From assembly GCF_902506325.1 (NCBI RefSeq), contig NZ_LR732330.1, positions 434,001 through 498,000 of the forward strand: DNA of 64,000 bases, given 5' to 3'. The translations under genes and the position numbers were made by a program. The DNA comes from Limnobacter sp. 130. Its GTDB lineage: Bacteria > Pseudomonadota > Gammaproteobacteria > Burkholderiales > Burkholderiaceae_B. The notes beneath the pieces were generated by a model that worked only from the letters and a program-made list of their open reading frames with translations, was not told the DNA's origin and made no database searches. Positions 54,368 to 63,307 of this stretch are shown piece by piece. Numbering within the stretch: position 1 is the first letter of the stretch; the number at the start of each line of letters is the position of its first letter.

Positions 54368-55681
54368 TCAGCTCAAGTCCTCTACGCGAATACGAGTCAA
54401 TGGGCCATGTACGCTGTCCAAGGCTTCAATTTTGGAAATCGCTTTGTTGACGTCGCCTTCCACACAACGGTGAGTCAACAGCACAATTTCAGCGGTCTCT
54501 TTCTCACTTGTGGCTTGGCGCTGAATCATGGCCTCGATTGAAATTTGATTGTCGGCCAACAGGCGCGTCACTTCAGCAAGCACACCCGGGCGATCGTCCA
54601 CCGCCAAGCGCAGGTAAAAGGCCGTAACCACCTTCTCCATGGGCAATACTTCCAGATTCTGAATGCCCGACTTTTGGAACGCAAGCACAGGCACGCGGCT
54701 GGCCAATGGCCCCTGGCTTGCACGTGCAATTTCGATCAGGTCAGCCACCACAGCTGATGCCGTGGGCAAACTGCCCGCACCTGCGCCGTAGTACAAGGTT
54801 GGGCCCACGGCGTTGGACTTCACCAGCACCGCATTCATCACGCCTTCTACATTGGCGATCAGGCGCTTGCCCGGTATCAATGTGGGGTGCACCCGCAGCT
54901 CAACGCCTTGATCGGTGCGCTTGGCAATGCCCAGCAATTTCACACGATAACCCAGTTGCTCAGCAAACTGAATGTCTTCCTTGGTCAGTTTGGTAATGCC
55001 TTCAATGTAGGCTTTTTCGAACTGCACGGGCACACCAAAAGCAAGCGAGCTCAACAGGCTAATTTTGTGGGCGGCGTCCACGCCTTCAATGTCGAATGTG
55101 GGGTCTGCTTCGGCATATCCGAAGGCTTGGGCTTGGGCCAATACTTCAGTAAACGGCAAGCCCTTGTCCCGCATTTCCGACAAGATAAAGTTACAAGTGC
55201 CGTTAATAATGCCGGCCACGTACTCAATTTTGTTGGCAGCCAAACCTTCCTTGATCGACTTGATCACAGGAATACCGCCGGCCACCGCGGCTTCAAAAGC
55301 CACCATCACGTGTTTGGCTTCCGCTGCCGCAAATATTTCGTCGCCATGCACCGCCAGCAAGGCCTTGTTGGCGGTTACTACGTGTTTGCCTGCATCGATT
55401 GCGGCCAACACCAGTTGCTTGGCGATGGTGTAACCACCGATCAGCTCAACCACCACGTCGATATCATCGCGCTTGACCGCTTCGAATGCATCACCCAATA
55501 CCTCAACACCGGGGCCAGCCAGTTCACGGGCTTTCTCGGTATTCAGGTCGGCGATGACTTTGATCTGAATGGGAAAACCCACACGGCGTTCAATTTCACT
55601 CGCATTGTCTTTCAGCACGTTGAATGTGCCAGAACCGACAGTACCCAAACCCAGCAGGGCCACTCGAAGAGGTTTATTCAT
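54368..55681 (-). CDS. hom: Homoserine dehydrogenase
   Basis: From ATG 55681 the protein has 437 residues: an NAD(P)-binding domain (RVALLGLGTVGSGTFNVL), a catalytic domain with GIINGTCNFILSEMRDKG and an ACT regulatory domain (about 355-430, DRPGVLAEVTRLLADNQISI), through which threonine usually inhibits. It reduces aspartate semialdehyde to homoserine. The open frame reaching 55741 would run into alaA. It is 7 bp downstream of alaA. Confidence 0.97.
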   Translation of the reverse strand: MNKPLRVALLGLGTVGSGTFNVLKDNASEIERRVGFPIQIKVIADLNTEKARELAGPGVEVLGDAFEAVKRDDIDVVVELIGGYTIAKQLVLAAIDAGKHVVTANKALLAVHGDEIFAAAEAKHVMVAFEAAVAGGIPVIKSIKEGLAANKIEYVAGIINGTCNFILSEMRDKGLPFTEVLAQAQAFGYAEADPTFDIEGVDAAHKISLLSSLAFGVPVQFEKAYIEGITKLTKEDIQFAEQLGYRVKLLGIAKRTDQGVELRVHPTLIPGKRLIANVEGVMNAVLVKSNAVGPTLYYGAGAGSLPTASAVVADLIEIARASQGPLASRVPVLAFQKSGIQNLEVLPMEKVVTAFYLRLAVDDRPGVLAEVTRLLADNQISIEAMIQRQATSEKETAEIVLLTHRCVEGDVNKAISKIEALDSVHGPLTRIRVEDLS

Positions 55682-55688
55682 TTTTAAA

Positions 55689-56915
55689 TCAGCCAAGGTG
55701 TTGTTTTCGATAACTTTCCAGGAAGCGTGCAATTCTACCAACTGCGTCCGTCAAATCATCGGTGTTGGGTAGGAAAACCACCCGGAAATGATCCGGATTG
55801 ATCCAATTAAAGCCTGTACCCTGCACCACAAGTACCTTTTCAGCCTCTAACAGTTCAAGCACAAAGCGTTGATCGTTCTTGATGGGGTAAATTTTGGGGT
55901 CCAGGCGCGGAAACAGATACAACGCTGCCTTGGGCTTCACACAAGTAACGCCAGGAATGGAAGTCATTAAATCGTAGGCCAAATCGCGCTGACGGGTTAA
56001 ACGCCCACCCGGACCCACCAGGTCGTTGATACTTTGATAGCCGCCCAGCGAGGTTTGAATGGCGTACTGGCCCGGCACGTTGGCACACAGGCGCATGGAC
56101 GCCATGATGCCCAAACCGTCGATGTAATCGGTGGCATGCCGCTTGTCGCCGGAAATCACCATCCAGCCTGCCCTGTAACCACAGGCGCGGTAGTTTTTGG
56201 ACAAACCGTTCATGGTGATGAACAACACGTCGTCGGCCAGCGAGGCAATCGAGGTGTGCTCGGCACCGTCGTACAGCATTTTGTCGTAAATTTCGTCCGC
56301 AAAAATAATCAGCTGGTGCTCACGGGCAATCTGGATCAGCTCCTGCAACACTTCCTCGGGGTACAAAGCACCCGTCGGGTTGTTGGGGTTGATGATGACC
56401 ATGGCCTTGGTTTTTTCATTGATCAGGCTGCGAAGGTGTTTGGTGTCGGGGTACCAATCGCTTTGCTCATCGCAAAGGTAGTGGCGCGGCGTACCGCCAG
56501 AAATACTGACGGCAGCGGTCCACAGGGGGTAATCCGGCGCAGGTACCAGCACCTCATCGCCATTGTTCAATAGCCCCTGCATGCTCATCACGATCAACTC
56601 AGACACACCATTGCCAACGATGATGTCGTCGAGTGTTACACCCTTGATTTTCTTTTGCTGGGTGTAATGCATGATGGACTTGCGCGCTGCAAACAGGCCT
56701 TTGCTGTCGCTGTAGCCCGAGGCATCGCCCAGATTCATGATCACGTCTTGCCGAACTTCGTCGGGTGCTTCGAACCCAAAAGGAGCCAGATTGCCAATGT
56801 TGAGCTTCAGGATTCGGTGCCCTTCCTCTTCCAGCTGCCGCGCTCGCTGCATCACCGGTCCGCGGATGTCATAGCAAACATTGGCCAGCTTGGCAGATTT
56901 GAGAATGGGTTTCAT
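55689..56915 (-). CDS. alaA: Alanine transaminase-like PLP aminotransferase
   Basis: This 408-residue fold-type I aminotransferase has NIGNLAPFGFEAPDEV, the substrate segment PAPDYPLWTAAVSISGG, NPNNPTGALYP, and the PLP lysine in MNGLSKNYRACGYRAGWM. These match AlaA, which moves an amino group between glutamate and pyruvate. It heads alaA-hom-thrC, an order seen widely in betaproteobacteria. It is divergent from the Mth938-like gene. Confidence 0.93.
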   Translation of the reverse strand: MKPILKSAKLANVCYDIRGPVMQRARQLEEEGHRILKLNIGNLAPFGFEAPDEVRQDVIMNLGDASGYSDSKGLFAARKSIMHYTQQKKIKGVTLDDIIVGNGVSELIVMSMQGLLNNGDEVLVPAPDYPLWTAAVSISGGTPRHYLCDEQSDWYPDTKHLRSLINEKTKAMVIINPNNPTGALYPEEVLQELIQIAREHQLIIFADEIYDKMLYDGAEHTSIASLADDVLFITMNGLSKNYRACGYRAGWMVISGDKRHATDYIDGLGIMASMRLCANVPGQYAIQTSLGGYQSINDLVGPGGRLTRQRDLAYDLMTSIPGVTCVKPKAALYLFPRLDPKIYPIKNDQRFVLELLEAEKVLVVQGTGFNWINPDHFRVVFLPNTDDLTDAVGRIARFLESYRKQHLG

Positions 56916-57032
56916 GTCGACCTGTGTGTAGATTGTTAAGGTTGTTATTCTTTTGCTCGCGCAAAGTCTTATAATTTAACCGTTTAGGCCCTTGCCTGCT
57001 AGGCTTTGGCCCCATCCTGGAGCATCTTTCGA

Positions 57033-57410
57033 ATGAAATTTCAACCTGAATCGCTCGACAATCAATTCGTCGTTCAGCGGTATGACGAGGAAGGTGTCGT
57101 GATCAGCGGCAGGCTTCAAACTGAAAGTGTGGTGTTTGGCACCGATTTCGCACCCCGTATCTGGGAGAACACGGGTTCAGGCCCGCTAACGTTGGCACAC
57201 TGCGAATGGCTTTACAGCCAATGCCCCGACAGCATGGAAGTGCTGCTGATTGGCACAGGTCCCAAACAGGTTTTTCCGGGCATGGACATACGCAAGTTTT
57301 TCGCCAACAAACGCTGCCCGGTGGAATACATGGACAGCCAGGCCGCATGCCGCACTTACAACATTTTAATTGGTGAAGGCCGGCAAGTAATTGCCGCGAT
57401 TCTGCTATGA
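57033..57410 (+). CDS. Mth938-like domain protein
   Basis: From ATG 57033 (GGAG about 10 nt upstream) the protein has 125 residues. The Mth938/NDUFAF3-like fold is suggested by VLLIGTGPKQVFPGMDIRKF and the C-terminal YMDSQAACRTYNILIGEGRQ. The function in bacteria is unknown; the mitochondrial relative helps assemble respiratory complex I. Upstream, TATAAT at 56970-56975 could be the -10 but has no clear -35. The end overlaps the next gene by ATGA. Confidence 0.85.
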   Translation: MKFQPESLDNQFVVQRYDEEGVVISGRLQTESVVFGTDFAPRIWENTGSGPLTLAHCEWLYSQCPDSMEVLLIGTGPKQVFPGMDIRKFFANKRCPVEYMDSQAACRTYNILIGEGRQVIAAILL

Positions 57411-57778
57411 CAAGCTACGCTGCAATGCTAGTACTTTCCGGCGTGGTACTGAATGCGCTGGCCCAGTTTCTCCTGAAAATGGCGACCAATAAAGTGGGGG
57501 TGATCGAAGTCTCCAGCGCGCTCAGCCTGGGTGCCATGTCTGCTTTGTTCTTGCAGTGGCCCATGATTCTGGGACTATTCTGTTATGGATTTTCGCTGCT
57601 CATTTGGCTGATGGCGCTGTCACGGGTCGACGTAACCCTGGCTTACCCCATGCTGGCCATTGGTTATGTGATCAACGCTTTTGCGGCACAGTACTTTTTG
57701 AATGAACCCGTGAGCCTGCAGCGCTGGGTGGCCATTGGGGTGATCGTACTCGGTGTGGCGCTTTTGGCGCGTTCCTGA
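57407..57778 (+). CDS. Small four-helix EamA/SMR-type transporter
   Basis: This 123-residue protein has four hydrophobic helices (about 5-25, 45-65, 68-90, 100-121) with a YPMLAIGYVINAFAAQYFLN motif. This resembles the ArnE/SMR half-size transporters that dimerise. Possible substrates include lipid-linked sugars or cations. It is coupled to the Mth938-like gene by a 4-bp overlap. Confidence 0.8.
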   Translation: MTSYAAMLVLSGVVLNALAQFLLKMATNKVGVIEVSSALSLGAMSALFLQWPMILGLFCYGFSLLIWLMALSRVDVTLAYPMLAIGYVINAFAAQYFLNEPVSLQRWVAIGVIVLGVALLARS

Positions 57779-57859
57779 CACTTGCGGCAATTTGCTGCCA
57801 AAAGCTGTGGTTATACTGAGCCATCGACATGCAATCACAACACCGTGGGGAGCAGTACC

Positions 57860-58330
57860 GTGTCTCTTGAAGTCAACAGCAAAGTGCCTGATTTTTCAGC
57901 AGCTTGCACAGGCGGCGCCGATTTTACCCTGTCAGCTTGTGCTGGCAAAAACCTGGTCATTTATTTCTACCCCAAAGACAGCACACCCGGCTGCACAACC
58001 GAAGGCGAGAATTTTCGCGATCTACACCCCGAATTCTTGAAGGCAGACTGCCTTGTGTTTGGTGTTTCTCGCGACTCACTGAAGTCGCATGAAAACTTCA
58101 AAGCCAAACTGGACATGCCATTTGAGTTGATTTCTGATCCCGACGAAAAAGTGTGCACAATTTTCGACGTGATGAAAATGAAAAACATGTACGGCAAACA
58201 AGTGCGTGGCGTGGAAAGAAGTACCTTTGTAATCAACAAGAAAGGTGTTCTTGTGCAGGAATGGCGCGGCTTGAAGGTGCCAGGCCATGCGCAAGCTGTG
58301 CTTGACTTTGTACACACAATTGGGGACTAA
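57860..58330 (+). CDS. bcp: Bcp-type peroxiredoxin lacking the usual resolving cysteine
   Basis: From GTG 57860 (GGGGAG, 7 nt upstream) the protein has 156 residues. The peroxidatic cysteine is Cys45 in PKDSTPGCTTEGENFRD. Residue 50, where E. coli Bcp has its resolving cysteine, is Glu. Other cysteines (16, 27, one in KADCLVFGVS, one in EKVCTIF) might substitute. The family reduces peroxides with thioredoxin. It lies 61 bp upstream of a hairpin and the phoH gene. Confidence 0.93.
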   Translation: MSLEVNSKVPDFSAACTGGADFTLSACAGKNLVIYFYPKDSTPGCTTEGENFRDLHPEFLKADCLVFGVSRDSLKSHENFKAKLDMPFELISDPDEKVCTIFDVMKMKNMYGKQVRGVERSTFVINKKGVLVQEWRGLKVPGHAQAVLDFVHTIGD

Positions 58331-58397
58331 TATCCTCACGGGCGCGGGATTGACGACCCCGCGCGATTTATGAGCTTCCTACTTCAGATCGTTGACA

Positions 58398-60053
58398 ATG
58401 CCTCTGCCCAAAGAACCCAGCAAACCCGCAACCACACTGAACGAAATTCCTCCAATCACGGCGCCCAAACCCAAGAAGCCGGCCAAGAAAATTGACGTTT
58501 CCGACAACACCGTGGCAACGGGCAAAGCGCCCCTGACCCTGGCTGCCGACAACACTGTCACGGCCAAAGCCCCGGAAACAAACCGCACTCGAAACATTCC
58601 AGCCGCTGCCTCTGGGAAAACGCGAAAATCTGCAGGCACTGCGATTACGAAAACCAAGCGACAGGTCACCCACACTGGCAAGAAAATTTTTGTGCTCGAC
58701 ACCAACGTGTTGATGCACGACCCCACATCACTATTCCGGTTTGAAGAACATGATGTGTTCTTGCCATTGATTACGCTTGAAGAACTGGATAACCACAAGA
58801 AAGGCATGTCGGAGGTGGCACGTCACGCCCGACAGGTTAGCCGGGCACTCGATGCATTGATGGAGAACATCGAGGACATCGAAAAAGGAGTCGCGCTGAA
58901 CCGATTGGGCAATGTGGATGCCATGGGGCGTTTGCTTGTTCAAACCACAGAATTGGCTGCCGAATTACCCAAAACATTGCCAGTGGGCAAGGCTGACAAT
59001 CAAATTCTGGGTGTGGTATTTGCATTGAGCAAACACCACCCAGATCGTGAAGTCGCATTGGTGTCCAAAGACATCAATATGCGAATCAAGGCGCGTGCCC
59101 TGGGCTTGCTGGCCGAAGACTACTTCAATGATCAGGTGCTGGAAGACCGTGATTTGCTGTATTCCGGCATCATGGAATTGCCATCCGATTTTTGGGAAAA
59201 GAACAGCAAAGGCATTGAAAGTTGGCAGCAAGGTGGCAGCACCTTCTACCGCATCAGCGGCCCTGCAGTGAAAGACATGATGGTGAACCAGTTCGTGTAT
59301 TGCGAAACCGGCATTCCATTGATCGCCCAAGTACTCGAAGTGAGTGGCCGCACCGCAGTACTGAAAACACTGCGCGATTTCAGCCACAACAAGAACAGCG
59401 TTTGGGGCATTACCGCACGCAATCGCGAACAAAACTTCGCTTTGAATTTGCTCATGAACCCTGAATGCGATTTCGTGACGCTGCTGGGTCAGGCCGGTAC
59501 GGGTAAAACATTGTTGGCTCTTGCTGCAGGTTTGTCGCAGGTACTTGAAAGCAAACAGTACTCGGAAATTATTGTGACCCGTGCCACCGTGCCTGTGGGT
59601 GAAGACATCGGCTTCTTGCCAGGTACTGAAGAAGAAAAAATGGCTCCCTGGATGGGCGCATTTGAAGACAACCTGGAAGTGCTGAACAAGCCCGACCCAA
59701 GCAGTGGTGATTGGGGCCGCTCGGCCACCACCGATTTGATTCGTACAAAAATTCGAATCAAGTCAATGAACTTCATGCGGGGCCGCACGTTTATCAACAA
59801 GTTTTTGATTATTGATGAAGCGCAAAACCTGTCACCCAAGCAAATGAAAACCCTGATTACCCGGGCAGGCCCTGGTACGAAGGTAATTTGTTTGGGTAAC
59901 CTGGCGCAAATTGACACGCCTTATTTGACTGAAGGCTCTTCTGGCCTGACGTATGTGGTGGATCGATTCAAAGGCTGGCCGCATGCGGGGCACATTACGC
60001 TACAGCGTGGCGAGCGTTCAAGGCTGGCTGATTTTGCGTCGGATAACCTTTGA
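58398..60053 (+). CDS. PIN-PhoH family protein (RNase-ATPase)
   Basis: The 551-residue protein (ATG 58398; TTG 58392 is also possible) has a Lys/Pro-rich N-terminus (1-90), a PIN nuclease domain (about 95-235, KIFVLDTNVLMHDPTSLFRF) and a PhoH ATPase (about 330-550) with Walker A GQAGTGKTLLALAA and Walker B NKFLIIDEAQNLS. PhoH-PIN fusions are suspected RNA helicase-nucleases. A hairpin GCGCGGG/CCCGCGC (58342-58364) precedes it. No PHO box is seen upstream, despite the name. It is convergent with dnaB. Confidence 0.94.
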   Translation: MPLPKEPSKPATTLNEIPPITAPKPKKPAKKIDVSDNTVATGKAPLTLAADNTVTAKAPETNRTRNIPAAASGKTRKSAGTAITKTKRQVTHTGKKIFVLDTNVLMHDPTSLFRFEEHDVFLPLITLEELDNHKKGMSEVARHARQVSRALDALMENIEDIEKGVALNRLGNVDAMGRLLVQTTELAAELPKTLPVGKADNQILGVVFALSKHHPDREVALVSKDINMRIKARALGLLAEDYFNDQVLEDRDLLYSGIMELPSDFWEKNSKGIESWQQGGSTFYRISGPAVKDMMVNQFVYCETGIPLIAQVLEVSGRTAVLKTLRDFSHNKNSVWGITARNREQNFALNLLMNPECDFVTLLGQAGTGKTLLALAAGLSQVLESKQYSEIIVTRATVPVGEDIGFLPGTEEEKMAPWMGAFEDNLEVLNKPDPSSGDWGRSATTDLIRTKIRIKSMNFMRGRTFINKFLIIDEAQNLSPKQMKTLITRAGPGTKVICLGNLAQIDTPYLTEGSSGLTYVVDRFKGWPHAGHITLQRGERSRLADFASDNL

Positions 60054-60115
60054 TTCGTTGATGGGCATGTGAGCAATTGCATGCCCTCATCAAGGCAGCA
60101 CGAGCAATACCCCGC

Positions 60116-61501
60116 TTATTCCCCTTCCGGCTGCATCCCTGCGTAATTCTCAAACTTGGTGTACATACCAAGGAAGGTCACCCGCACCGTGCCAATCGGT
60201 CCGTTACGCTGCTTGCCGATAATAATCTCGGCGGTGCCTTTGTCGGGCGAATCCGGGTTGTAAACCTCGTCACGGTAAATGAACAGAATCACGTCGGCAT
60301 CTTGCTCAATCGCCCCCGATTCACGCAGGTCGCTCATCACTGGGCGCTTATTTGGTCGCTGTTCCAGCGAACGGTTCAACTGCGAAAGTGCAATTACAGG
60401 GCAGTTCAATTCTTTCGCCAAACCTTTCAACGAACGGGAAATTTCAGAAATTTCGGTGGCCCGGTTTTCTCCCGGCGAGGACGCACCCATCAATTGAATG
60501 TAGTCAATCACCACCAATCCGAGCTGGCCACATTGGCGCGCCAAGCGGCGGCAACGGGCACGCACTTCCATTGAAGACAAGGCAGGCGTTTCATCAATGA
60601 ACAGCTGCGCATTCTGCATTTTCTCGACCGCATAAGTCAGGCGCGGCCAGTCTTCATCGGTCAATCGCCCGGTTCTCAAGCGGTGTTGGTCCAAACGCCC
60701 CACAGAACCCAGCAAACGCATGGCCAATTGGGTTGCGCCCATTTCCATGGAGAACACAGCCACTGCATGCCCCTCTTCCACGGCCACGTGTTCGCCAATG
60801 TTCAGGCTGAATGCTGTCTTGCCCATTGAGGGCCGACCAGCCACGATAATCAAATCACCGGGCTGCAACCCCGAGGTTTTCCCATCCAGATCAACGAAGC
60901 CGGTAGAAATACCGGTAATGTCACTGGTGCTGTCGCGGTGGTAAAGCTCGTCAATACGCTCCACCACTTTGCTGAGTACTGGTTGCAAGTCTTGAAAGCC
61001 ACCTGCACCACGGGCGCCGTCTTCTGCAATTTTAAAAATCTTGCTTTCAGCTTCGTCCAGAATGGTTTTGGTGTCTTTGCCTTGCGGATTCAAGGCCGTG
61101 GTGGCAATGTCGTCGCTAATGGTGATCAAGCGCCGCAGCACTGCCCGATCGCGCACAATTTCCGCGTAGCGGCGAATATTGGCTGCAGACGGCGTGTTGG
61201 TGGCCAGCGTGTTCAGGTAAGCCAAACCGCCTACGTCTTCGGCCTTGCCCGAGGACTGCAATGATTCATACACGGTGATGACGTCGGCAGGTTTCGAACC
61301 GTCGATCAGCTTGGCGATGTGTTCGAAAATAACGCGATGATCGTAGCGGTAGAAGTCATCGGCACGAATAACATCGCCGATTTTATCCCAAGCCTGGTTA
61401 TCAAGCAGCAGACCCCCCACCACCGATTGCTCTGATTCAAGCGAGTGAGGCGGAACACGCAGGCCCGTCATTTCTTGTTCTGTAAATCGATTCTCGGACA
61501 T
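60116..61501 (-). CDS. dnaB: Replicative DNA helicase DnaB
   Basis: From ATG 61501 the protein has 461 residues: the N-terminal domain (about 20-125), linker and RecA-like ATPase with AGRPSMGKTAFSLNIG and ENRATEISEISRSLK. It unwinds DNA at the fork as a hexamer. Upstream codons to GTG 61525 overlap a terminator-like hairpin, so ATG 61501 is preferred. TATACT (61569-61564) may be the -10 of its promoter. It follows rplI in the conserved order. Confidence 0.98.
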   Translation of the reverse strand: MSENRFTEQEMTGLRVPPHSLESEQSVVGGLLLDNQAWDKIGDVIRADDFYRYDHRVIFEHIAKLIDGSKPADVITVYESLQSSGKAEDVGGLAYLNTLATNTPSAANIRRYAEIVRDRAVLRRLITISDDIATTALNPQGKDTKTILDEAESKIFKIAEDGARGAGGFQDLQPVLSKVVERIDELYHRDSTSDITGISTGFVDLDGKTSGLQPGDLIIVAGRPSMGKTAFSLNIGEHVAVEEGHAVAVFSMEMGATQLAMRLLGSVGRLDQHRLRTGRLTDEDWPRLTYAVEKMQNAQLFIDETPALSSMEVRARCRRLARQCGQLGLVVIDYIQLMGASSPGENRATEISEISRSLKGLAKELNCPVIALSQLNRSLEQRPNKRPVMSDLRESGAIEQDADVILFIYRDEVYNPDSPDKGTAEIIIGKQRNGPIGTVRVTFLGMYTKFENYAGMQPEGE

Positions 61502-61514
61502 AGTTTCGCAATAG

Positions 61515-61542
61515 AAAAAGGCCACCCTGAGGTGACCTTTTT
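61515..61542 (-). terminator. Terminator between rplI and dnaB
   Basis: A 12-bp stem with one mismatch (61515-61526 with 61531-61542), loop CTGA, is followed by T5 on the minus strand. It ends only 14 bases before the dnaB ATG, so dnaB transcripts that start upstream of it must pass through it. Confidence 0.7.
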
Positions 61543-61621
61543 GTGGGGTTCAGGCAGATCAAAAGTATAACCGAATGTGGTCAATGCCTTTGATCTTATT
61601 CGCCGTAAAACCCGCGGGTAC

Positions 61622-62074
61622 TTAAGCTGCTTCGCCAGCCACTACAACTTTCACGTCTACAACCACGTCGGGGTGCAGGGCTACAGTTACTGTGTGCTCG
61701 CCAGCAATTTTCAGTGCGCCGTTGGGCATGCGCACCTGGGATTTCTCAACTTTCAAGCCAGTCGCGTTCAAAGCGGCGGCAATGTCGTTGTTGGTTACAG
61801 AACCAAACAAACGACCGTCCACGGCAGCTTTTTCGCTCAACTGAACAGTTGCTGCAGTCAACCTTGCACCCAAGGCTTGGGCTGCGGTCAGCTTTTCAGC
61901 GGCTGCTTTTTCCAGTTCAGCACGACGTGCCTGGAACTCAGCAATTGCTGACTCAGTGGCGCGCTTGGCTTTGCCATAAGGAATCAAGAAGTTACGTGCG
62001 TAGCCGTCTTTTACGCGAACCACGTCACCCAGTTGACCCAAATTGGGCATTTTTTCAAGAAGAATTACTTGCAT
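61622..62074 (-). CDS. rplI: 50S ribosomal protein L9
   Basis: The 150-residue protein begins [20 protein letters not shown] and has [20 protein letters not shown], the L9 signature, with a long central helix and C-terminal rRNA-binding domain. It lies 18 bp after rpsR. L9 limits frameshifting on the ribosome. Confidence 0.99.
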   Translation of the reverse strand: MQVILLEKMPNLGQLGDVVRVKDGYARNFLIPYGKAKRATESAIAEFQARRAELEKAAAEKLTAAQALGARLTAATVQLSEKAAVDGRLFGSVTNNDIAAALNATGLKVEKSQVRMPNGALKIAGEHTVTVALHPDVVVDVKVVVAGEAA

Positions 62075-62092
62075 GGTGTTCTCCCGTACTGC

Positions 62093-62362
62093 TTAGTGGT
62101 TGTCGGTGTAAGGCAGCAAAGCCAGGAAACGTGCGCGCTTGATCGCTGTGTCCAACTGGCGCTGATAATTCGCCTTGGTACCAGTGATACGAGCGGGCAT
62201 GATCTTGCCGTTTTCGCTGATGAAATCCTTGAGCGTGTCGATGTCTTTGTAATCGATTTGCTCTACCTTGCCCACTGTGAAGCGGCAAAACTTCTTGCGC
62301 TTGAACAAAGGGTTCTGTTGTGGACGACGTCCCTTGCGATCATTTTTACGACCAAAAGCCAT
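62093..62362 (-). CDS. rpsR: 30S ribosomal protein S18
   Basis: From ATG 62362 (GGAG, 6 nt upstream) the 89-residue protein contains [20 protein letters not shown] and [20 protein letters not shown], typical of S18. It binds S6 on the small subunit platform. The frame is open to 62374, but the ribosome binding site lies in that part. Confidence 0.99.
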   Translation of the reverse strand: MAFGRKNDRKGRRPQQNPLFKRKKFCRFTVGKVEQIDYKDIDTLKDFISENGKIMPARITGTKANYQRQLDTAIKRARFLALLPYTDNH

Positions 62363-62387
62363 AATATTCTCCAACTATTTCAAGTCT

Positions 62388-62738
62388 TCAACATTCGCGC
62401 ACTGCGCAAACATGGAATCGAAGACTTTTTGATTTGTGCGAACGAAGCGCTATAAATCCGGACCAGTTTTTCAGGCTTCCCACTTCAAGGCCGCTGATTT
62501 GGTTGGCTGCCACACCCAGCGCGACCGCTGAAACTGTGCACTTCACCATTCTTGGCTTGCTGGCTTCAAGCTGTTCACCTTCGTGTTCAAGCTCAAATTC
62601 GCAAATGGGCAAACCTGCCGGGGTATATCGCAATATTGATTTTGCAACCAACGTGGCGGTCAAGGTGAACTGGTTAACGCCAGCATTTCCTTCTTCCCCA
62701 AACTTGTTTGAATTTTCCGCTGCTTCCTCCTGATTCAT
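62388..62738 (-). CDS. priB: Primosomal replication protein N (PriB)
   Basis: This 116-residue single OB-fold protein has NQFTLTATLVAKSILRYTPA, GLPICEFELEHEGEQ and WSGFIALRSHKSKSLRFHVC. It helps PriA reload DnaB at stalled forks. It sits between rpsF and rpsR, the conserved betaproteobacterial and enteric place. An acidic N-terminal tail of about 20 residues is extra relative to E. coli. Confidence 0.92.
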   Translation of the reverse strand: MNQEEAAENSNKFGEEGNAGVNQFTLTATLVAKSILRYTPAGLPICEFELEHEGEQLEASKPRMVKCTVSAVALGVAANQISGLEVGSLKNWSGFIALRSHKSKSLRFHVCAVREC

Positions 62739-62764
62739 TGATTCAGTGTTTTGCGAAGACGAAA

Positions 62765-63169
62765 TTACTCGTCATCACCCTCGTCTGAATCGGAACTGTC
62801 GTCGCTTGAAGACGCTGTGGCAGAAGCGGCTTTACGCTCTTGCTCACGCTGAACTTCCTTCATCATTGGAGAAGGAGCTGTTTCAGCTTTTTTCATCTTC
62901 ACGGTCAAGTGACGCAGTACGGCGTCGTTGAATTTAAACGCAGTTTCCAGTTCTTCCAGAACTTCCTGGCTGCATTCGATGTTCAACAACACATAGTGTG
63001 CTTTGGCCAGTTTCTGGATTGGGTAAGCCAATTGGCGGCGACCCCAATCTTCGTGGCGGTGTACTTTACCGCCGTTGGCTTCGATGGTTCCACGATACTT
63101 CTCAACCATGGCAGGCACTTGCTCGCTTTGGTCGGGATGCACGATGAAAGCAATTTCATAGTGACGCAT
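62765..63169 (-). CDS. rpsF: 30S ribosomal protein S6
   Basis: The 134-residue protein begins [20 protein letters not shown] and contains [20 protein letters not shown], the S6 signature. The C-terminal tail is rich in Ser, Asp and Glu ([15 protein letters not shown]), as in E. coli, where glutamates are added by RimK. It is the first gene of rpsF-priB-rpsR-rplI, with a strong promoter at 63244-63272. Confidence 0.99.
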   Translation of the reverse strand: MRHYEIAFIVHPDQSEQVPAMVEKYRGTIEANGGKVHRHEDWGRRQLAYPIQKLAKAHYVLLNIECSQEVLEELETAFKFNDAVLRHLTVKMKKAETAPSPMMKEVQREQERKAASATASSSDDSSDSDEGDDE

Positions 63170-63243
63170 TGATTAACTCCTATGGATTTTCCACAATTGG
63201 AAAAGCTGCCACACCCCCGTGGTGCAGCAGCAGGTAACCAGAA

Positions 63244-63272
63244 ATTATAGTGGGTTTTCAGAAAACAGGCAA
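63244..63272 (-). promoter_or_regulatory. Predicted sigma-70 promoter of rpsF-priB-rpsR-rplI
   Basis: On the minus strand TTGCCT (63272-63267) and a perfect TATAAT (63249-63244) are 17 bp apart. A leader of about 68 nt follows, with hairpins including TTTTCC/GGAAAA near 63187-63204, where an S6:S18-binding leader could lie. Confidence 0.75.
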
Positions 63273-63307
63273 CGAAGTTGATCCATTGCCCACTAAAACC
63301 TGGAAAA

